Part shown: positions 1 through 7,840 of the stretch, piece after piece
Position numbering within the stretch: position 1 is the first letter of the stretch
Layout of the letters: each line of letters begins with the position of its first letter
Origin: Verrucomicrobia bacterium UBA6015
GTDB lineage: Bacteria; Verrucomicrobiota; Kiritimatiellia; UBA8416
DNA length: 17,173 nt
Direction: 5' to 3'
Assembly: GCA_002428045.1 (NCBI GenBank)
Contig: DIZZ01000168.1
Span: forward strand, 8,869-26,041
Translations under genes and position numbers: made by a program
The notes under the pieces: generated by a model
Seen by the model: only the letters and a program-made list of their open reading frames with translations
What the model was told of the DNA's origin: nothing
Database searches by the model: none

Positions 1-467
1 GGAATGATGCCACGCAGGATATCTACATGCGCCCCGGTGATGTCGTCGTGATTGCCTCGGGACTTGGGCAGGAGGTTTTCCTCATGGGGGCGGTCGGCGA
101 GCAGCGCGCCAGTGCCTACAAGGACGGGATGACCCTGGTGGAGCTGATCTCGGGATCCTCCGAAAGCGGGGGGGGATACCGCGCCAGCGCCCGACTGCGG
201 AGTGTCCTGATCGTGCGCGGCGCCCTGGATCAGCCCGAGGCCTTCACGGTCAATCTCGCCCGTATCCTCAAGGGCCGCGATCCGGACGTGATGCTGATGC
301 CGGGCGATATCGTCTATGTGCCCGAAAAGCCGTTTGCCTTCACGCGCGAGCTGACCCGTGCCGTTGTGCTGTCCTTTGTCCGTACGTTTGTCGCGGAGGC
401 GGGTGCCACGCTGGTGGATGAAACCATTTTTCGACCGCTGGTCCCGACGGAGCTGAAGGATGAATAG
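1..467 (+). CDS. Polysaccharide export protein, SLBB domain (5'-truncated)
   Basis: This is the C-terminal part of an outer-membrane polysaccharide exporter of the Wza/Poly_export-SLBB family. The reading frame is open from base 3 to the left edge, so the true start lies outside the window; the first Met inside it (base 27) is internal. What remains is one soluble ligand-binding beta-grasp (SLBB) repeat, ending in the typical PGDIVYVP motif followed by a helix rich in hydrophobic residues (FTRELTRAVVLSFVRTF). In Wza a comparable C-terminal helix crosses the outer membrane. The gene ends inside the start of the next gene (8-bp overlap), and that neighbour has a closely similar C-terminal half, so the two look like tandem paralogues in one export operon. 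A run of eight G at 168-175 encodes Gly residues and does not break the frame. The family call is firm; the length and N-terminus are unknown. Confidence 0.85.
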   Translation, partial: NDATQDIYMRPGDVVVIASGLGQEVFLMGAVGEQRASAYKDGMTLVELISGSSESGGGYRASARLRSVLIVRGALDQPEAFTVNLARILKGRDPDVMLMPGDIVYVPEKPFAFTRELTRAVVLSFVRTFVAEAGATLVDETIFRPLVPTELKDE

Positions 468-1563
468 TGAACGTTATAGGCGTGGACGGCGGCTGGCCCG
501 GTGGGGTGCCAGTGCCCTGTTGCTGCTGGCGGGCGGAGGCTGCGCCGGGCTGCGGTCGATACCCGGCGAGCCCGATGAACCGGTGCACGTGGAGACCTTC
601 GACCTGGCGGCCTCCCCGGTGCCTGCCGACGCGCCACCCGGTGGCGGTGGTGCCCCTTCGCCCGCGCGCTATACCCTCGGCATCGGGGATGTCCTGGCCA
701 TCTCGATTTATGGCGAGGATGGGAGCCTGCGCGAGGTGCCCGTGGATCCGAACGGCAACATCTCCTACCTCATGGTCGGTTCCGTTCCCGCCGCAGGCCG
801 AACCCTCGATGCGTTGCGGCAGGATTTGCAGGATGGCGTATCGCGCAAACTGGCGCGGGGCCTGGTCCAGGTGATCCCCGTGCGCTTCGGCAGCCAGACG
901 TTCTCGATCCTCGGCGAAGTCAGCTACCCCGGTACGTATCTTATCGAGGGACACACGACGATCCTGCACGCGCTCGCCGCCGCCCGGGGGATCCGCACGG
1001 GATACTTCCGCAACTCCACCGCCGAGATGGCCGATTTGCGCAATGCCACCCTGATGCGCCAGGGACGCCTGGTGCCGGTTGATTTCATGGGCTTGCTCAA
1101 GGCGGGCGAGATGCGCCAGAACGTCGCGCTGCGCAATGGTGATATCCTCACGATCCCTTCCGCCCTGGTTCGTAACATCTATGTGCTAGGGGAGGTCAAC
1201 TTCCCCCGCACCGTGGGCTTTGTCTCCTCGGTCTCGCTGCTGCAGGCCCTGACGGAAGCCCGCGGCCTGCGCTCGGGATCGGATGGCCGCATCGTGGTCG
1301 TGCGCGGCTCGCTGGCCAGACCGGAGGCCACGGTCGTGCGCTTCAGCAGGATTCTGGCGGGCAAACACCCCAACCTGGCGCTGGCCCCCGGCGATATCGT
1401 TTATGTCCCGCCCCGCCGGCTCGCCTTCCTGCGCGAGATCGTCGAGACCGCGATCACCACGTATGCCACCACCGTCTCCTCCGGCACGGCTGCCGGACTC
1501 TACCGCGACACCTTTGCCCCGGACGAGACAGACGCCACCCAACGGCCCATCATTATCCCATGA
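460..1563 (+). CDS. Polysaccharide export lipoprotein (Wza-like, Poly_export + SLBB)
   Basis: A 367-residue outer-membrane polysaccharide export protein. The N-terminus has a basic stretch (RYRRGRRLARW), a hydrophobic core (ASALLLLAGGG) and a Cys at about residue 28. This resembles a lipoprotein signal, although Gly at -3 makes the lipobox imperfect. The Poly_export domain follows (YTLGIGDVLAISIYG, about residues 70-145), then two SLBB repeats (about 147-230 and 238-315). The second ends in PGDIVYVP, and a C-terminal segment with an amphipathic helix (FLREIVETAITTYATT) follows, which could be the outer-membrane-spanning helix known from Wza. The start is supported by GGAG at 449-452 and overlaps the upstream stop. 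The next gene, a flippase, begins 10 bp after the stop. The protein likely forms the outer-membrane channel for the polymer made by this locus. No capsule/EPS tyrosine kinase is visible in the window. Confidence 0.9.
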   Translation: MNSERYRRGRRLARWGASALLLLAGGGCAGLRSIPGEPDEPVHVETFDLAASPVPADAPPGGGGAPSPARYTLGIGDVLAISIYGEDGSLREVPVDPNGNISYLMVGSVPAAGRTLDALRQDLQDGVSRKLARGLVQVIPVRFGSQTFSILGEVSYPGTYLIEGHTTILHALAAARGIRTGYFRNSTAEMADLRNATLMRQGRLVPVDFMGLLKAGEMRQNVALRNGDILTIPSALVRNIYVLGEVNFPRTVGFVSSVSLLQALTEARGLRSGSDGRIVVVRGSLARPEATVVRFSRILAGKHPNLALAPGDIVYVPPRRLAFLREIVETAITTYATTVSSGTAAGLYRDTFAPDETDATQRPIIIP

Positions 1564-1573
1564 GGATGTCGGC

Positions 1574-3169
1574 ATGAGCAAACCCCAGGAAAATGCGTTG
1601 GTAGGTCCACCTTCAGGCGGCGATGCGGAGAGCGCGGCACCTAGCGGACAAGCCTATTTCTCGGAGGAGGCCTTGCGCGGGATTCCCTGGATGGTGGCCA
1701 ACAAGGTGCTCATGCTGTTCGTGTACATGGCCATCTCCGTGCTGACGGTGCGCCTGCTAGGACCCGTCGAGTACGGGCGCTTCGTGCTGGTGCGCAGTAT
1801 CGCCGAGTATCTGGTCGTGGTGTGCGCGCTGGGCCTGGATGTGGCGCTGCTGCGGTTCGTGCCTGAACTGGTGTCCACCCGCAACAAGGCCGGCCTGGTG
1901 CGGCTGGTGTGGCGCACCTTCGCCCTGCAGCAGGCCACGGCGCTGGTCGCCATCGGCACCCTGCTGCTGGCAGAACCCTGGCTGGAGAAGGGCTTCGACA
2001 TGCGGTTCGACGGGTTGCTGCTGCCCGCCGGGCTGCTGCTGGCGGCCACCGTGTTCAAGGATGCCGTCAACAACCTGCTGACCGCGCTGTTCCGAACCCG
2101 CACCGTTGCCCTGCTGTCGTTCGCCAACGGCCTGTCGTGGCTGTTCCTGCTGGTGGGTGTGCTGCGGTTCCATCCGGCGGCATCGGCTGCATTGACGGTA
2201 CAGGTGGCGTCGCTATTCGTGGTTTATGCCATCGGCATGGCACTGGTCGCGCGCCTGCTGCGGGCGATGCACTGGCGCTCCCCACCGCTCGGGATCGGAC
2301 GCCAGCGCACCTTGCGCCTGTCGCTGCCGGTAATGCTCAATACGCTGCTGCGCATGATGATGCTCAAATATACGGAAATCTTTTTCCTCGGGGTGTATTT
2401 CACGCCCGCCATCGTCGGCTATTACGACCTCGGGTATTCCACGCCGATGCTGGTGCTGACGCTGATCCCTGCCGCCCTCCAGACGCTGCTGACCTCTGCC
2501 TTTGCGCAGGCCTACACGAAGGATCCACAGTGCCTTGGCCGGATGATCGATTCCGTGTATAAGCTGACGATGCTGATCGTCCTGCCGCTGGCCGCGTTCG
2601 GCGTTTTCTTCGCACCGCGCGGGATTGTGCTGCTTTACGGGGCCGATATGGCCCCGGCGGGGGTCGTGGCTGCCACGTTCTGTATCCTGCACATCCTGCC
2701 GCTGGTGTCGATGCCACTGTCGATGGCGATTACGGTCAAGGAGCAGGTGCTGCGCATGCTTCCCTACATGGTCCTGCAGATCGCGATAAACCTTGCGCTT
2801 GATTGGCTGCTGATTCCCCGCTTCGGCATGGGGGGCGCGATGGCGGCGGTGGCGGGCACGTTCATCCTCACGATCCCCTGGCGCCTGAGGGCCGTGCGCG
2901 GGATACTGGGCAGTATCAGTTTCCCCACCGGCTTCTTCATTCGCGTGCTGCTCTGTACCGCCGTGCTCGCCGGATGCCTCGCCCCGTTGGCACGGCATCT
3001 CAACCTCGTCACGTTCTTCCTGCTGGGGGTAGGGTATTGCCTGCTTTATGTCGTCCTGCTGCGGCTCCTGCGCATCATCCGCCCGTCTGATGTGGCCGAC
3101 CTGCGGGGATTGAAATTGGCCAAGGTCAACCGGCTGCTCGATCTGCTGGTAGGGAAGGGGAAAATATGA
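1574..3169 (+). CDS. Oligosaccharide flippase (Wzx/polysaccharide biosynthesis family)
   Basis: A 531-residue integral inner-membrane protein of the MOP superfamily, likely moving lipid-linked sugar units from the cytosolic to the periplasmic face. I see about 12 to 14 hydrophobic helices, starting with MLFVYMAISVLTVRLLG. The N-terminal signature LLGPVEYGRFVLVRSI is typical of Polysacc_synt flippases (LGxxxYG). About 45 polar N-terminal residues precede the first helix. The frame stays open upstream to 1283, but that stretch overlaps the exporter gene. ATG 1574 is preferred because GAGG at 1562-1565 sits 8 bp before it and because it starts just after the upstream stop. The gene ends in an ATGA overlap with the pyruvyl transferase gene, indicating translational coupling. 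The substrate cannot be read from sequence. Confidence 0.88.
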   Translation: MSKPQENALVGPPSGGDAESAAPSGQAYFSEEALRGIPWMVANKVLMLFVYMAISVLTVRLLGPVEYGRFVLVRSIAEYLVVVCALGLDVALLRFVPELVSTRNKAGLVRLVWRTFALQQATALVAIGTLLLAEPWLEKGFDMRFDGLLLPAGLLLAATVFKDAVNNLLTALFRTRTVALLSFANGLSWLFLLVGVLRFHPAASAALTVQVASLFVVYAIGMALVARLLRAMHWRSPPLGIGRQRTLRLSLPVMLNTLLRMMMLKYTEIFFLGVYFTPAIVGYYDLGYSTPMLVLTLIPAALQTLLTSAFAQAYTKDPQCLGRMIDSVYKLTMLIVLPLAAFGVFFAPRGIVLLYGADMAPAGVVAATFCILHILPLVSMPLSMAITVKEQVLRMLPYMVLQIAINLALDWLLIPRFGMGGAMAAVAGTFILTIPWRLRAVRGILGSISFPTGFFIRVLLCTAVLAGCLAPLARHLNLVTFFLLGVGYCLLYVVLLRLLRIIRPSDVADLRGLKLAKVNRLLDLLVGKGKI

Positions 3170-4365
3170 GAATCCTGTTGGGTGGGGTGCCGTTCGGGCG
3201 TAATAATGTCGGGGATGAAGCGATCCTGGAATGTGTCGTTGGAATTGTACGTGCGGAATGTCCGGGTGCCCGTATCACGGTGAGCACGGATGACCGTGAA
3301 GCCACTGCCGCCCGCCTTCAGGTGGAGACCGTGCCCCTGTTCGGTTTTGCCCCACCGTACCGCCGCCGCGACATGATCCATGCGTTGCGGTCGCACGATG
3401 TCTTCATCTGGGCAGGGGCCACCGGCCTTTCGGATTATCCTGAAATCCCGGTGGAGATGCTACGCATCGCCCAGGCGGCGGGGCGCCGGACCGTGGTCTG
3501 GCAGGTCGGAATGAACAGCGAGCTCAACCCCGCCAAATACCGGGTGCTGCCCGGTCGCCAGCGTCTGTTTCTCCAGGCCCTGCGGGCCGTGACGCTGGGT
3601 GGCTTCGACGCCATTGCCTGGGAGGAGCGCCGTCGCGAGCGGCGTGCCCGTCGCGGTATTGCCCGTGCCTTGGATGGTGCCGACCTCGTGGTCGTGCGCG
3701 ATCCCGAAAGCCGGGGCCACGTCCTAGCTTGCGGGGTGACGCGTCCGGTACATGTCGGTGCCGATTCAGCCCTCTTGCTGGAGTCCTCCGTGGCCCCCGT
3801 CTTCAATCCGGAGGCCGCCCGTCTCCTCACCCATGCGGGGCCGAAGATAGGGGTCTGCGTATCGGCCCAGCGCGAGATCGCCGGACGCGCAGCCCTGGTC
3901 GCCAGCCTTGACCGCCTGGTCGAAACCGGCGAACGGCGGATCCTTTTCATCCCGATGAATCCCCTCACCGATGCACCCCTGATGGAATCCCTCCGGGCGG
4001 GCATGCGCCATCCCGACCGCGCCGCCACCCTGACGGGACGCTACGATCCGCCCGATGTGCTGGCGGCGGCCGCGGCGGTGGATGTCCTCATCAGCAGTCG
4101 GCTGCACCTGCTCATCTTCGCCTCGATCGTGCATACCCCCTTTATCGGCATCAGCCGCGGCTCCAAGGTCGATCATTTCCTTTCCGCCTACGGCCTGCGA
4201 TCGGTCGGCAGCGTCGAGGCCTGCGACTTCGACGCCCTGCACCGGGAGGTCGAGCGGCTGCTGGCAGGCAAGCAGGCCTTCGCCACCGAAAGCAGCCGCA
4301 TTCGCCAGCCCCTGCTCCAGCGCCTCGCCGCCTCCCGCCACCAGCTATCCGCCCAACTTGACTGA
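3166..4365 (+). CDS. Polysaccharide pyruvyl transferase family protein (CsaB-like)
   Basis: A 399-residue cytosolic enzyme of the polysaccharide pyruvyl transferase family, which uses phosphoenolpyruvate to place pyruvate ketals on sugar residues. The N-terminal NNVGDEAIL motif (residues 13-21) and the C-terminal SSRLHLLIFA and SRGSKVDHFL segments (about 308-337) are the family's recognisable blocks. The fold is expected to be GT-B-like. A strong purine-rich site (AGGGAAGGGG, 3151-3160) precedes the ATG, which overlaps the flippase stop by 4 bp. In this context the protein probably decorates the exported polysaccharide, giving it negative charge. Some family members act differently, for example on S-layer-anchoring polymers, so the acceptor is unknown. 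It appears full length. Confidence 0.85.
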   Translation: MRILLGGVPFGRNNVGDEAILECVVGIVRAECPGARITVSTDDREATAARLQVETVPLFGFAPPYRRRDMIHALRSHDVFIWAGATGLSDYPEIPVEMLRIAQAAGRRTVVWQVGMNSELNPAKYRVLPGRQRLFLQALRAVTLGGFDAIAWEERRRERRARRGIARALDGADLVVVRDPESRGHVLACGVTRPVHVGADSALLLESSVAPVFNPEAARLLTHAGPKIGVCVSAQREIAGRAALVASLDRLVETGERRILFIPMNPLTDAPLMESLRAGMRHPDRAATLTGRYDPPDVLAAAAAVDVLISSRLHLLIFASIVHTPFIGISRGSKVDHFLSAYGLRSVGSVEACDFDALHREVERLLAGKQAFATESSRIRQPLLQRLAASRHQLSAQLD

Positions 4366-4404
4366 TCCGCGCCCCCTGAAATCAAACAACTGGAGATTTA
4401 GAGT

Positions 4405-7400
4405 ATGCCCAAACATTCCAATGTACGTGCCTGGTCCGAAACGGTTACCCTCCCAACCCACGAGACTGGAGCCCCGAACCCGAATCCCATGTTTCTGGAG
4501 AAACGTGTTTATCAGGGGAGCAGCGGTGTGGTCTATCCCTATCCCGTCATCGACAAGGTCGAGGACACCCCGGTGCTGCGTGAATGGACCGCCGTGTTTC
4601 TGGAGAACGATATTCTAGAACTGATGATCCTCCCCGAACTGGGCGGGCGGCTGCACCGGGCGTTCGACAAGACCAATGACTACCGGGTGGTGTATCACAA
4701 TCATGTGATCAAACCGGCGTTGGTCGGACTTACCGGTCCATGGATTTCCGGCGGCATCGAATTCAATTGGCCCCAGCATCACCGCCCCTCCACCTACGAG
4801 CCAGTGGACTGGTGCATTGAGGAGCATGCCGACGGATCCCGCACCGTCTGGTGCGCGGAAAACGAGATCATGTTCCGGCAGCGAGGCCGTCACGGCTTCC
4901 ATCTGGAGCCAGGACGTGCCTCCTTCGACGTCGTGGTCCGACTTTCCAATCCCGGCGAACAGTCCGGCACATTTCTGTGGTGGGCGAACCCCGCCGTACA
5001 TGTGAACGATGACTATCAATCGGTATTCCCTGCGGATGTCCACGCGGTGATGGATCACGGTAAGCGCGACGTCTCCTCCTTTCCCATCGCCACCGGAACC
5101 TACTATAAAAAGAATTATGCCCCAGGCACCGACATCTCCCGCTACAAGAACATTCCCGTGCCGACCTCCTACATGGCATACCATTCTGACTACAACTTCG
5201 TCGGCTGTTACGATCATGCCGCCAACGCGGGGATGTTGCACGTGGCTAACCATCATGTGGTACCCGGGAAAAAGCAGTGGACATGGGGCAACGGCGAATT
5301 CGGTGTGGCTTGGGACCGTCAACTCACGGAGGTGGACGGCCCCTACATCGAATTAATGTGCGGAGCCTTCACAGACAACCAACCGGATTTCACCTGGCTT
5401 AAACCGGGAGAGGAAAAGCGTTTTACCCAGACCTTTCTTTCCTACCAGGGAATCGGCCCGGCCTCCAATGCGTCCCGCGACTGGGTCATCCGCCTGTCCA
5501 CGGATATACCGGGAAAGGCCACGCTTGGCGTTTATGCCGTCGCTGGCGGCAATGCCAACCTGGAACTCTGGCATACGCCCACCCCGCCTGCATCGCGGCA
5601 CAACGCCAAAAACCTGCATATCCATGCGATCGATCGCCCGATCGATTCCGTGGCACGAAAAGGCTTCGATCAGATGCTCTCACTGCCGGCGGGGGGATTC
5701 TGGACCGAGACCGTCGCACTCACGGATGGGTTCCTCCCCTCGGAACTCACCCTGCGTCTGGTTTCCGGCGATCGGAAAGCGGTGCTGCTGTCCTTCAGCA
5801 CGCAACCCGCCGATAAACCGGCAATTCCTGCGCCCGCGACGCCGGCCCCACCACCGTCCGAAGTATCCTCAAACGAGGAACTCTTCCTGCATGGCCAGCA
5901 TCTGGAGCAATACCGTCACGCCACCTACTCCCCGGAACCCTATTATCAAGAAGCCCTGCGCCGGGATCCGGCGGACAGCCGCTGCCTGACCGCACTGGGG
6001 CGCCTGCGGTTGATGCGGGGAGCGTTCGACGCCGCTGAATCCGGCTTCCGCCGGGCCATCGACCGCTTGACCTCGCGCAATCCCAATCCCCCCGACGGAG
6101 AGAGTTATTATCAATTGGGACTGACGCTGCGCTACCAGAATCGCTTGGACGAGGCGTTCGACGCCTTCTACAAGGCGACCTGGAGCGAAGCCTGGAAAAG
6201 TCCTGCTTACTTTGAGCTGGCTCGTATCGCCTGCACCCAGCGTCGCTGGGATCAGGCACTGGAGTTGATCGAGGAGTCCCTGGCACGGAATACCCGCCAT
6301 ACCCAGGCCCGGCATTTGCGGGTACATATCCTGAAAAATCTCGGACAAAACCAAACCGCCGATCGACTGGCCACGGAAGGCCTGGCTGCGGACCCTCTTG
6401 ATTTTCGCGCCGCGTATGAAACCGGCAAGCCCCCCACCCCGCGTCAGGCGATCTTGCTAGGATTAGATTTCTTCCATGCCGGATGCCATGCCGAAGCCGA
6501 TCCGCTGTTCCAGATCGCGGCGTCTGAACAGTTCCTCGGTGCCTACTTCCGTGCCTGGAACGTCGAGCGCACCGGCGACAGGCCGCGTGCCGTTTCCCTT
6601 TATGCCGAGGCGGCAGATCAGCCCATGGCCTTTGCGTTTCCAAACCTCTTGGAATGCGTGCCTGCACTGGAAAGTGCACTGTCCGTGAATCCAGACGATG
6701 CCCTGGCAAATTACGCATTGGGTAATTTCCTCTACGCCCATCGCAGGCCTGACACCGCCATGCAACATTGGGAAACCTGCACACGGGTACGACCCGACTT
6801 TCCTACCGCATGGCGAAATCTCGGGCTGGCACGGATGAACAAACGCAACGATCCCCAAGGCGCTGGAGAGGCACTGGAAAAAGCCTTCGCGGCGAACCCC
6901 GCAGACGCCCGCGTGCTGTATGAAGTGGACCAACTCGCCAAAGAGACCGCAGTCCCCCCGCACAAACGTCTCGAACGGTTGGGCCAACACCGGGATCTGG
7001 TGGTTAGCCGCGATGATTTGTGTGTGGAGTATTTGCGACTGCTGAACCTTTGCGGACGCGCCGCCGAGGCGTTGGATATTCTCGCGTCCCGTGTTTTCCA
7101 TCCCTGGGAGGGTGGCGAAGGAAAAGTTCCAGCCCAGTACCAACGCGCCCTATTCCTCCTTTCTGAAACGGCGGAACCACAGGATGCCCTGTCGCTGTTG
7201 GAGCGCGCCGGAACCTGGCCAAAAAACCTTGGGGAAGGCCAACTCAGCGGCAACACCGACAATGAACGCTACCTGCGAAAGGGGCGTGTACTGCGTGCGT
7301 TGGGACGGAAGACCGAGGCAGATGAGGCATTCCGAGCCGCCACCGAGGGCATTCAGGAACCAGCGGGTGCGATGTATTATAACGATCAGCCTCCAGAAAC

Positions 7401-7707
7401 CTTGTACATTCAGGGCTTGGCCTGGCGGGAACTTGGGTACCCATTGAAGGCGGCGGAACGGTTTCAACGGTTGACTACCTATGCCGAAGCACATATCGAC
7501 GACGAGATTACCATGGATTATTTCGCGGTCTCGCTTCCCGATTTCTTGGTGTTTGATGTCGATTTGAACGTACGCAACCGACGGCATTGCCTGTTCATGG
7601 CGGCGCTGGCTCATCTCGGCAACGCTCAAAAGAAGGAAGAGGATCAGGCTTGGCGTGAGTTGTTGCATGTCTGCCCCGACCATCACCTCCCCTTGCTGCC
7701 ATGTTAA
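4405..7707 (+). CDS. DUF5107 domain protein with C-terminal tetratricopeptide repeats
   Basis: A 1100-residue protein with no signal peptide, so probably cytosolic. Residues about 30-350 form a DUF5107 domain, a beta-sandwich resembling aldose-1-epimerase-like folds. Visible blocks are LPELGGRLHRAFDKTN (77-91), GGIEFNWPQHHRPST (116-130) and NDDYQSVFPADVHAVMDHGK (201-220). A second beta-rich segment covers about 360-465, then a Pro/Ala linker (about 472-486). From about 490 to the end there are many tetratricopeptide repeats, starting with the family block HLEQYRHATYSPEPYYQEAL (499-518). The architecture matches full-length DUF5107-TPR proteins. Its reaction is unknown; carbohydrate recognition or conversion is a fold-based inference only. 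The start has GGAGA (4392-4396) eight bases upstream. It follows the pyruvyl transferase by 39 bp in the same direction, so co-transcription with the polysaccharide operon is possible. The last codons encode LLPC. Confidence 0.85.
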   Translation: MPKHSNVRAWSETVTLPTHETGAPNPNPMFLEKRVYQGSSGVVYPYPVIDKVEDTPVLREWTAVFLENDILELMILPELGGRLHRAFDKTNDYRVVYHNHVIKPALVGLTGPWISGGIEFNWPQHHRPSTYEPVDWCIEEHADGSRTVWCAENEIMFRQRGRHGFHLEPGRASFDVVVRLSNPGEQSGTFLWWANPAVHVNDDYQSVFPADVHAVMDHGKRDVSSFPIATGTYYKKNYAPGTDISRYKNIPVPTSYMAYHSDYNFVGCYDHAANAGMLHVANHHVVPGKKQWTWGNGEFGVAWDRQLTEVDGPYIELMCGAFTDNQPDFTWLKPGEEKRFTQTFLSYQGIGPASNASRDWVIRLSTDIPGKATLGVYAVAGGNANLELWHTPTPPASRHNAKNLHIHAIDRPIDSVARKGFDQMLSLPAGGFWTETVALTDGFLPSELTLRLVSGDRKAVLLSFSTQPADKPAIPAPATPAPPPSEVSSNEELFLHGQHLEQYRHATYSPEPYYQEALRRDPADSRCLTALGRLRLMRGAFDAAESGFRRAIDRLTSRNPNPPDGESYYQLGLTLRYQNRLDEAFDAFYKATWSEAWKSPAYFELARIACTQRRWDQALELIEESLARNTRHTQARHLRVHILKNLGQNQTADRLATEGLAADPLDFRAAYETGKPPTPRQAILLGLDFFHAGCHAEADPLFQIAASEQFLGAYFRAWNVERTGDRPRAVSLYAEAADQPMAFAFPNLLECVPALESALSVNPDDALANYALGNFLYAHRRPDTAMQHWETCTRVRPDFPTAWRNLGLARMNKRNDPQGAGEALEKAFAANPADARVLYEVDQLAKETAVPPHKRLERLGQHRDLVVSRDDLCVEYLRLLNLCGRAAEALDILASRVFHPWEGGEGKVPAQYQRALFLLSETAEPQDALSLLERAGTWPKNLGEGQLSGNTDNERYLRKGRVLRALGRKTEADEAFRAATEGIQEPAGAMYYNDQPPETLYIQGLAWRELGYPLKAAERFQRLTTYAEAHIDDEITMDYFAVSLPDFLVFDVDLNVRNRRHCLFMAALAHLGNAQKKEEDQAWRELLHVCPDHHLPLLPC

Positions 7708-7752
7708 CTGGCTTTATGGGGCGAGGATCTGCGGATAATCCCCGGTCTCGCT

Positions 7753-7840
7753 GACCGCGTCGTCCGAGATCTGGATCATCCCCAACGTCGGCTGCGTCAA
7801 CGGTATTGCGGAACGGCTCCGCCAGCTATTCCGGGCTATG
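7753..7840 (+). pseudogene. uxaA: Relic of altronate dehydratase (UxaA-like), truncated at both ends
   Basis: From base 7766 the + strand reads EIWIIPNVGCVNGIAERL. I recognise this as the conserved segment of altronate dehydratase/UxaA-family proteins, where it usually follows a GRVGVRN-type stretch. Here the preceding bases give D-R-V-V-R in another frame (7753-7767), as if small deletions had removed Gly and Asn codons. In the matching frame a TAA lies at 7736-7738. Downstream the similarity fades by about 7840, where the sequence is already the 3' end of the convergent oxidoreductase gene. There is no start, ribosome site or room for the roughly 400-500-residue enzyme, so this is a decayed remnant. 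The match is from memory of the family, not from a search. Confidence 0.5.

Noticed and set aside
1283..1573. An N-terminal extension of the flippase frame
   Set aside because: It overlaps the exporter coding region and its translation is a typical shadow; the ATG at 1574 has a ribosome site and begins the recognisable protein.
2213..2998. A 261-codon open frame on the - strand opposite the flippase gene
   Set aside because: Its translation is rich in His, Arg and Gln, the expected complement of hydrophobic codons, and it has no recognisable domain.
5795..6784. A 329-codon open frame on the - strand opposite the DUF5107 gene
   Set aside because: It lies wholly antisense to a recognisable gene, its translation is Arg/Pro-rich with no known motif, and it has the look of a GC-rich shadow frame.
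7715..7825. A - strand reading of the convergent gap that looks like a protein C-terminus (GMIQISDDAVSETGDYPQ)
   Set aside because: It is the complement of the + strand UxaA-like relic, which matches a known family and explains the coding-like base pattern better.
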